This document shows, piece after piece, positions 6,174 through 11,012 of a stretch of 11,012 bases of DNA. The notes under the pieces are model-generated. The model ran no database searches. It saw nothing but the letters and a program-made list of their open reading frames with translations, and was not told the DNA's origin. Location of the stretch: NCBI GenBank assembly GCA_030431945.1, contig JAUIIF010000088.1, positions 1 to 11,012 on the forward strand, given 5' to 3'. The translations under genes were made by a program, and so were the position numbers. Origin of the DNA: Bacteroidia bacterium (lineage in GTDB: Bacteria > Bacteroidota > Bacteroidia > Chitinophagales > Saprospiraceae). Positions within the stretch are counted from its first letter, which is position 1. Each line of letters starts with the position of its first letter.

Positions 6174-7577
6174 ATGGGAAAAACACTATTTGATAAAGTC
6201 TGGGACGCCCACGTCGTCACTGAAATTCCCGGTGGTAACCAGGTTCTGTACATTGACCGCCACCTGATTCATGAAGTCACCAGCCCGCAGGCCTTCAACG
6301 GCCTGCGCCGGCGGGAGTTGCCGCTGCTGCGCAAAGACCGCATCGTGGCTACGGCGGACCACAACGTGCCGACCAAAGATCAGGACAAGCCCATCAGCGA
6401 GCCGTTGAGTGCCAAGCAGGTACGCATGCTGACGGAGAATTGCGCGGAGTTTGACGTTCCGCTGTACGGTCTCGGCCACCCCTACCAGGGCATTGTGCAC
6501 GTCATCGGTCCGGAACTGGGCATTACCCGCCCGGGGATTACGATGGTTTGTGGAGACAGCCACACCAGTACCCACGGTGCCTTCGGCGCGGTGGCCTTCG
6601 GCATCGGTACCAGCCAGGTAGAACAGGTGATGGCCACGCAGTGCCTGCTGCTGACCAAGCCGAAGAAAATGCGCATCAACGTGGAGGGCGACCTCAGCCC
6701 CGGCGTTACGGCCAAAGACATCATTCTCTACGTGATCAGTAAGTTGGGAACCGGCGGCGGTACGGGCTACTTCGTGGAATACGCCGGCTCCGCCATTCGC
6801 GCCCTGAGCATGGAAGGCCGGATGACCATCTGTAACATGAGCATCGAAATGGGCGCCCGTGGCGGATTGATTGCACCTGACCAAACGACCTTCGATTACC
6901 TGGCGGGGCGTGAGTTCAGTCCGCAAGGCAAAGACTGGGAAGCTGCCGTAGCTTACTGGAAAACGCTGCCAACTGACCCTGATGCTAATTTCGACGTGGA
7001 GCACACCTACCGGGCGGAAGAGATTACCCCCATGGTTACCTACGGCACCAACCCCGGCATGGGCATGGGCGTCCGCGAAAGCATCCCCGTAAGCTCTGAC
7101 ATCCACGGGGCTGCGGGCATTGCCAAAGCCATGAAGTATATGGACCTGGAAGCGGGTAAACCGATTCATGAGTTGGCGATTGACTACGTTTTCATCGGCT
7201 CCTGTACCAATTCGAGGATTGAAGATCTGCGTGCAGTCGTGGATTTGGTGGGCGACAAGCAGGTGGCGCCGTCCGTTACTGCGATTGTGGTACCGGGTTC
7301 TCAGCAGGTAGCCAAGCAGGCCATTGCTGAGGGGCTCGACCAAAAGCTGATAGCCGCGGGCTTTGAATTCCGGGGAGCCGGTTGTTCGGCCTGCCTGGGG
7401 ATGAACGAAGACAAAGTGCCCGCCGGTAAGTATTGTGTATCTACCTCCAACCGCAATTTTGAAGGACGGCAGGGGCCTGGCGCCCGGACGATTCTGGCCA
7501 GTCCGCTGACGGCCGCTGCGGCGGCCATTACGGGCAAGGTGACGGATGTGCGGGACCTCCTGCTCCAGCCGGCCTGA
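6174..7577 (+). CDS. leuC: 3-isopropylmalate dehydratase, large subunit
   Basis: The large subunit of isopropylmalate isomerase (aconitase family) works with LeuD to convert 2-isopropylmalate to 3-isopropylmalate through dehydration and rehydration. It has 467 residues, matching the usual 465-470. The three [4Fe-4S] cysteines are present: C344 in GSCTNSR, and C404 and C407 in GAGCSACLGMN. Other hallmarks are TLFDKVWDAHVV at the N-terminus, TADHNVPT near 60, VCGDSHTSTHGAFGAVAFGIG from 125 (the active-site loop) and SNRNFEGRQGPGARTILASP near the C-terminus. The start ATG sits after an AT-rich stretch (CAATAATTATTG) with no Shine-Dalgarno sequence, as expected for this phylum. It is the first gene of a likely leuCDB unit with its own promoter. 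leuD follows after 67 bp. No odd residues or breaks were seen. Confidence 0.98.
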   Translation: MGKTLFDKVWDAHVVTEIPGGNQVLYIDRHLIHEVTSPQAFNGLRRRELPLLRKDRIVATADHNVPTKDQDKPISEPLSAKQVRMLTENCAEFDVPLYGLGHPYQGIVHVIGPELGITRPGITMVCGDSHTSTHGAFGAVAFGIGTSQVEQVMATQCLLLTKPKKMRINVEGDLSPGVTAKDIILYVISKLGTGGGTGYFVEYAGSAIRALSMEGRMTICNMSIEMGARGGLIAPDQTTFDYLAGREFSPQGKDWEAAVAYWKTLPTDPDANFDVEHTYRAEEITPMVTYGTNPGMGMGVRESIPVSSDIHGAAGIAKAMKYMDLEAGKPIHELAIDYVFIGSCTNSRIEDLRAVVDLVGDKQVAPSVTAIVVPGSQQVAKQAIAEGLDQKLIAAGFEFRGAGCSACLGMNEDKVPAGKYCVSTSNRNFEGRQGPGARTILASPLTAAAAAITGKVTDVRDLLLQPA

Positions 7578-7625
7578 CCGGCCGGCCTCCTGGCTTTCAC
7601 CCTATTTCCGGACGGTTGTGTCCGG
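7568..7625 (+). other. Two hairpins at the leuC end and in the leuC-leuD gap
   Basis: The first has a 7-bp GC-only stem, GCCGGCC (7568-7574) with GGCCGGC (7580-7586), and spans the leuC stop codon. The second is CCGGAC (7608-7613) with GTCCGG (7620-7625). Neither is followed by a T-run, so they are unlikely to be intrinsic terminators. They could affect mRNA stability or cleavage between leuC and leuD, but this is inference. The leuD start follows an AT-rich stretch 19 bp after the second stem. Confidence 0.4.
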
Positions 7626-7644
7626 CTAAACATTTATATCTCTG

Positions 7645-8247
7645 ATGACTCCCTTTACTACCCTCTCCACCACTGCCGTCCCGCTCCCCATCGAAGATGT
7701 GGATACCGATCAGATTATTCCCGCCCGCTTCCTGAAGGCCGTCACCCGTGATGGATTTGGTGAAAACCTCTTTCGGGACTGGCGCTTCGACAAAGACGGA
7801 CAAATGAAGGAAGATTTTGTCCTCAACAACCCCCTGTACCGGGGGGAAATCCTCGTTGCCGGAGCCAACTTCGGCTGCGGCTCCAGCCGCGAGCACGCTG
7901 CCTGGGCTATTGGTGACTATGGGTTCCGGGTCGTGGTCTCCAGCTATTTCGCCGATATCTTCCGGGGCAACGCCCTCAACAACGGCATCCTGCCGCTCGT
8001 CGTCTCTCCTACCCTCCTCGACGAAATCTTCAAAACCATCGAGGCCGACCCCCAGGCCAGATTTACCGTCAACCTGGAGGCCCAGACCTTTAAAAACGAA
8101 ACGACCGGCACGGTTTCCACCTTTGACATCGACAGTTATAAAAAAACCTGCCTGATCAATGGGTACGATGACATTGATTACCTGCTCAGCCAGCGTGAGC
8201 TCATCGAAAAATTTGAGCAAGAGCGCCAGGACTTCAGCCTGGTGTAA
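7645..8247 (+). CDS. leuD: 3-isopropylmalate dehydratase, small subunit
   Basis: This is the swivel-domain subunit that pairs with LeuC to form isopropylmalate isomerase. It has 200 residues, against 201 in E. coli. Typical segments are VPLPIEDVDTDQIIPARFLK (13-31), with the conserved DTDQIIPARF, then GANFGCGSSREHAAWA (73-88), the substrate-recognition loop and family signature. They are followed by SSYFADIFRGNALNNGILPLVV, where FRGNALNNGILP is highly conserved. The ATG at 7645 is preceded by an AT-rich leader (ACATTTATATCTCTG) without a Shine-Dalgarno sequence. It lies between leuC (67 bp before) and leuB (51 bp after), all on the same strand, so it should be expressed with LeuC in matched amounts. 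Nothing unusual was seen apart from the GC-rich hairpins just upstream. Confidence 0.98.
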   Translation: MTPFTTLSTTAVPLPIEDVDTDQIIPARFLKAVTRDGFGENLFRDWRFDKDGQMKEDFVLNNPLYRGEILVAGANFGCGSSREHAAWAIGDYGFRVVVSSYFADIFRGNALNNGILPLVVSPTLLDEIFKTIEADPQARFTVNLEAQTFKNETTGTVSTFDIDSYKKTCLINGYDDIDYLLSQRELIEKFEQERQDFSLV

Positions 8248-8298
8248 TTTTCAGTAGCAGACGCAGATCAAGGATTTTCCGGCCCCATAAATAATAAC

Positions 8299-9363
8299 AT
8301 GAGCACATTTAACATTGCCGTACTCGACGGCGACGGCATTGGCCCCGAAGTAATTAAACAAGGAATCAAGGTTCTGGACCAGGTAAGCAAGCAGTTCGGA
8401 CACCAGTTCAACTATACCTACGCGCCGGTAGGCGCCGTTGCCATTGACCAAACGGGGGAACCTTTACCGGAGGAGACCCTTGCCCTTTGCCAGGCCTCCG
8501 ACGCCATATTTTTCGGGTCCATCGGGCATCCGCGTTTTGACAATGACCCCACGGCTAAAGTCCGGCCCGAACAAGGCCTGTTAAAATTACGCAAGGAACT
8601 TGGCCTGTACGCCAACCTGCGTCCGGTAGCCGGTTATGCGCAACTAACCCACCTAAGCCCCCTGCGCCCGGAACGCATGAAGGGTGTCGACATGCTGATC
8701 GTCCGGGAGTTAACGGGAGGTATTTACTTCGGTGAGAAAGGACGCCGGGACAATGGAAATACGGCTTATGACACTTGTCTGTATACCCGTCCGGAAATTG
8801 TCCGCATTGTCAAGATGGGCTTTGAGGCCGCCGGTAACCGCCGGGGTAAGCTGACGCTGGTGGACAAGGCCAACGTCATGGAAAGTTCCCGCTTGTGGCG
8901 GGAAGTCACCAGGGAGATGGCGGCAGATTACCCGGACGTGGAACTGGGCTTCATGTTCGTGGATAATGCAGCGATGCAGCTGATTCTGAATCCCGCCCAA
9001 TTCGACGTCATCGTTACCAGTAACATGTTCGGAGACATTCTTTCCGACGCCTCCAGCGTGCTGGCCGGTTCGCTGGGGCTGCTACCGTCAAGCAGTGTCG
9101 GTGCGCAGGTGGGCATGTTTGAGCCAATTCACGGCTCGTGGCCGGAAGGCGCCGGCCAGGACCGGGCCAACCCCGTAGCCACCATTCTTTCCGCCGCGAT
9201 GATGCTCGACCATCTCGGCCTGGTGGCGGAGGGAGACGCCATCCGGACAGCCGTTAATGAAACCCTCGCATCCGGAATTGGCACGGAAGACCTGCACCCC
9301 GCCACCCAGGTGGGAACGGAGGCCATGGGCTCCGCAATTGCCGAAAAAGTACGTAAAGTGTAA
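8299..9363 (+). CDS. leuB: 3-isopropylmalate dehydrogenase
   Basis: This enzyme oxidises and decarboxylates 3-isopropylmalate with NAD+ to give 2-oxoisocaproate, the last step before transamination to leucine. It has 354 residues, normal for the family. Substrate- and metal-binding residues are in place: R98 and R108 in the LLKLRKELGLYANLRP segment, R136 in VRELTGGIYFGE with Y143, K190 in DKANVMESSRLW, D222 in VDNAAMQL, and D246 and D250 in MFGDILSDASS. The NAD-binding loop reads EPIHGSWPEGAGQDRANP, compared with the more usual 'GKGIANP', a mild variation. LDGDGIGPEV (9-18) is the N-terminal signature. Lack of isocitrate-specific Ser contacts and the leu context exclude isocitrate dehydrogenase; tartrate dehydrogenase is unlikely here. 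The start follows an A/T-rich segment (CATAAATAATAAC). It ends 137 bp from a convergent GNAT gene. Confidence 0.97.
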   Translation: MSTFNIAVLDGDGIGPEVIKQGIKVLDQVSKQFGHQFNYTYAPVGAVAIDQTGEPLPEETLALCQASDAIFFGSIGHPRFDNDPTAKVRPEQGLLKLRKELGLYANLRPVAGYAQLTHLSPLRPERMKGVDMLIVRELTGGIYFGEKGRRDNGNTAYDTCLYTRPEIVRIVKMGFEAAGNRRGKLTLVDKANVMESSRLWREVTREMAADYPDVELGFMFVDNAAMQLILNPAQFDVIVTSNMFGDILSDASSVLAGSLGLLPSSSVGAQVGMFEPIHGSWPEGAGQDRANPVATILSAAMMLDHLGLVAEGDAIRTAVNETLASGIGTEDLHPATQVGTEAMGSAIAEKVRKV

Positions 9364-9500
9364 GGACGTCGGGCCCTCCGCCGGCTGGTGGCTACGCTAA
9401 CGCGATCCTGCTGATGACGGCTACACTGGTGCCTGTGAACCGGCCCCGCTTCTTTTCTTGCCCGTCGGTCAATGCGTGAGCCGGTGCAGCCGCCCTGCCC
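9364..9500. other. Convergent gap between leuB and the GNAT gene
   Basis: This 137-bp gap lies between the 3' ends of leuB and the GNAT gene. I found no strong hairpin with a T-run on either strand. The best weak candidate on the plus strand is CTGGT pairing with ACCGG (one wobble) before a pyrimidine-rich CTTCTTTTCTT, which is not convincing. No gene is seen. Confidence 0.3.
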
Positions 9501-10016
9501 TTACAGGACCTTTAGCATGTAGCGGTCACAACCTCCGTGGCCGGTGGCCCCGAGTGGCCAGTCCAGACTCACAAAGCCGAACTTCCGGTACACGGCTGCG
9601 GCATCGGTCATGGCCGTGACCGTCTCCAGGTACATTTTGCGGTACCCGGCAGCCCTGGCGCCGGCCAGGCAGGCTTCCATAAGCAGGCGACCGCCGCCGA
9701 ATCCGCGGCCTTCCTTGAGGATGTACATTTTACGGAGTTCGCAGGTATCGGGTTCGCCCCCCGCCAGGGGGGCAAAGCCAGCGCCCCCGACAACCAGGGC
9801 TCCTGAAAAACTTTGCTTGGCACCTGCGGGACCGCCCACTGACTGCTCCAGTACAAAAAAGCCGGCGCGGGGGCCGGAGTAGGCCGCAGCCATATTCTCC
9901 ACCTCCGGGTCATTGATGGAAAACCCCTCGCCGACGCAGCGGTATTCGGGCATTACGGTACGGATAACGTGGGCGATTGCGGAGTTGTCCGCCGGGGTAA
10001 TCGGGCGTAAGTTCAT
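9501..10016 (-). CDS. GNAT-family N-acetyltransferase
   Basis: A predicted acetyl-CoA-dependent N-acetyltransferase of 171 residues. The fold begins with MNLRPITPADNSAIAHVIR, typical of this superfamily. The central motif A is CELRKMYILKEGRGFGGGRLL (92-112), with the acetyl-CoA pyrophosphate loop R104-x-x-G107-x-G109 in the R/QxxGxG/A pattern. It continues with helix ACLAGARAAGYRKMYLET and the motif B segment AAAVYRKFGF (139-148). The substrate cannot be deduced; this superfamily acetylates proteins, small amines and antibiotics. It starts only 3 bp after the hpt stop codon, suggesting translational coupling with hpt. A GC-only hairpin lies inside the gene at 9756-9773 and coincides with PLAGG codons. 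No clear terminator was found after the gene, in the 137-bp gap to leuB. Confidence 0.9.
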   Translation of the reverse strand: MNLRPITPADNSAIAHVIRTVMPEYRCVGEGFSINDPEVENMAAAYSGPRAGFFVLEQSVGGPAGAKQSFSGALVVGGAGFAPLAGGEPDTCELRKMYILKEGRGFGGGRLLMEACLAGARAAGYRKMYLETVTAMTDAAAVYRKFGFVSLDWPLGATGHGGCDRYMLKVL

Positions 10017-10019
10017 GGC

Positions 10020-10580
10020 TTAGTAGTCCTCAACCAGTTGATAAATGGCCGGCAGCTGGCGCCCCAGGCCGTCGTAATCCAGTCCGTAGCCTACCACAAA
10101 TTTGGGCGGAATGACAAAGCCTACCAGGTCTATATCCACGGGCACTTGTTGTGCCTCCGGTTTGTGCAGCAGGGTGACGAGCGTAATGGATTTGGGTTCC
10201 AGCTCCCGCAGGACCGGGAGAAAGGCCTGCATGGTGTAGCCACTGTCCACAATGTCTTCCACCAACACTACGTCCTTACCCGTTACCAACTCAGGTTTCG
10301 GGGCCAGGTGAATCCTGATTTTCCCTTCGGATTCCGTACCGTGATAGCTACTCGTACGCACAAAGTCTATTTCTCCGTTTAGCCGGGAGGCACGGATCAG
10401 GTCGGCAGCAAAGATGAATGCCCCCCGTAGCATCACCAGGAAAGTGGGCTGGCTGCCGGCCAGCCGGTAACCAAGTTCCTGCCCCAGTTGGGTAACTCTT
10501 TCCTGAATCTCTTCAGTCGTCAGGAAGGGGCGAAAGGTTAATTCGTGTAGTTGTACGTGTCCAGGGTCAACGGAGGCCAT
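10020..10580 (-). CDS. hpt: Hypoxanthine phosphoribosyltransferase (purine salvage)
   Basis: This enzyme converts hypoxanthine (and often guanine) plus PRPP into IMP or GMP in the cytoplasm. From the ATG at 10578-10580 it has 186 residues, against 178 in E. coli. A TTG three codons upstream (10587-10589) is possible but less likely. The PRPP-binding signature is VVLVEDIVDSGYTM at 104-117, with the acidic pair E108-D109. LVMLRGAFIFAADL (48-61) carries the pyrophosphate-binding LRG loop, and the purine-binding end reads VGFVIPPKFVVGYGLDYDGLGRQLPAI (153-179), with K160 and F161 as in typical HPRTs. The start overlaps the end of the M28 peptidase gene by 14 bp, and the GNAT gene begins 3 bp after the stop codon, so all three are probably one operon. 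Strict hypoxanthine versus guanine preference cannot be told from sequence. Confidence 0.95.
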   Translation of the reverse strand: MASVDPGHVQLHELTFRPFLTTEEIQERVTQLGQELGYRLAGSQPTFLVMLRGAFIFAADLIRASRLNGEIDFVRTSSYHGTESEGKIRIHLAPKPELVTGKDVVLVEDIVDSGYTMQAFLPVLRELEPKSITLVTLLHKPEAQQVPVDIDLVGFVIPPKFVVGYGLDYDGLGRQLPAIYQLVEDY

Positions 10581-11012
10581 GCTTATCAATTAAGTAGAGC
10601 AGCGAAGTTATGGAAGCTGCGCCTAACTCCAGTTCCCGCTTATTAACATTTTCAAAAATGTCGTTAGCAGTGTGGTGAAAATCAAAATAGCGTTGGGAGT
10701 CGGGCTTAAAGCCCAGCAGTAACCCGCCCTGCGACTTCAGCCCGCTGATGTCTGCTCCGGATCCTCCGCTGGTAAAATGGAGGCCGTAGGGCTCCAGCAA
10801 GGGAAGCCAATCGTTTATTTTACGGTAGTAATCCGTAAAGACTTCGTCCTCCGCCTGGGCGCTGAAGCCACGGGGCGTGAAGCCGCCGCTGTCGCTTTCA
10901 AGTGCCGCCAAATGAAATTCATTTTTCGCATTACTGGCTGCCCAGTAGGCCCGGCCGCCGGCGAGTCCGTTTTCCTCGTTCATAAAGAGGACGCACCGGA
11001 AAGTCCGCTGAG
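10567..11012 (-). CDS. M28-family metallopeptidase (C-terminal part)
   Basis: The frame runs off the right edge of the window with no stop, so the N-terminal part is missing. The first visible complete codons read QRTFRCVLFMNEENGL, and 147 residues are visible. This matches the C-terminal half of M28 zinc aminopeptidases or carboxypeptidase Q-like enzymes: FMNEENG carries the catalytic Glu and a zinc-ligand Glu (E3 and E4, counting from the Met at 10981-10983), LESDSGGFTPRGF carries the ligand Asp (D31), and YFDFHHTANDIFENV carries the ligand His (103-104). The TGA stop is at 10567-10569. It overlaps the hpt start, suggesting cotranscription. These enzymes are usually exported or surface-bound in Bacteroidota, but the signal region is outside the window. 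An exact peptidase type and substrate cannot be assigned. Confidence 0.92.
   Translation of the reverse strand, partial: QRTFRCVLFMNEENGLAGGRAYWAASNAKNEFHLAALESDSGGFTPRGFSAQAEDEVFTDYYRKINDWLPLLEPYGLHFTSGGSGADISGLKSQGGLLLGFKPDSQRYFDFHHTANDIFENVNKRELELGAASITSLLYLIDKHGLR

Noticed and set aside
6186..7343. Long open frame (385 codons) antisense to leuC
   Set aside because: It lies wholly within leuC, which has full motif support. Its His/Val/Gly-rich composition is typical of the shadow of a GC-rich gene, and it matches no known family.
1..11012. Mobile elements, CRISPR array, toxin-antitoxin or defence genes
   Set aside because: No transposase, integrase, repeat-spacer pattern, small toxin-like pairs or defence domains were seen on either strand; the identifiable genes are housekeeping or uncharacterised.

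Overview
The window looks like an ordinary chromosomal stretch of a GC-rich member of the Bacteroidota, perhaps a Lewinella- or Saprospiria-like marine bacterium. This is inferred from start sites without Shine-Dalgarno sequences and often AT-rich just upstream, a perfect Bacteroidota-type -7 box (TAnnTTTG) before leuC, a short leuA, and a 519-residue helical protein of a kind I associate with this phylum. The species itself cannot be read from the sequence.

Layout. (1) Positions 1-2253 hold the end of a large uncharacterised helical-repeat protein whose start lies before the window; a small predicted lipoprotein follows on the same strand (2334-2846). (2) Convergent to these is a 519-residue cytoplasmic helical-repeat protein on the minus strand (2918-4477). 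It is divergent from leuA across an AT-rich gap of about 200 bp. (3) Positions 4681-9363 hold the leucine branch of branched-chain amino acid synthesis on the plus strand: leuA, leuC, leuD, leuB. A strong intrinsic terminator lies after leuA, and a separate promoter-like element lies just before leuC, so the pathway is probably transcribed as two units, leuA and leuCDB. (4) On the minus strand, converging on leuB, are a truncated M28 metallopeptidase (5' end outside the window), hpt (hypoxanthine phosphoribosyltransferase) and a GNAT acetyltransferase. They overlap or nearly touch, as in an operon.

How the genes work together. LeuA condenses 2-oxoisovalerate with acetyl-CoA. LeuC and LeuD isomerise 2-isopropylmalate to 3-isopropylmalate. 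LeuB oxidises that to the precursor of 2-oxoisocaproate, which transamination turns into leucine. All four enzymes keep their key residues. LeuA has only the catalytic part and lacks the C-terminal leucine-binding regulatory domain of the long enzymes. The M28/hpt/GNAT group has no obvious shared pathway.

I found no tRNA, rRNA, CRISPR array, insertion sequence, phage gene or defence system, and no convincing new multi-gene system. The points most worth a second look are the split leu locus, the short LeuA, the two uncharacterised helical-repeat proteins and the cysteine pattern of the lipoprotein.
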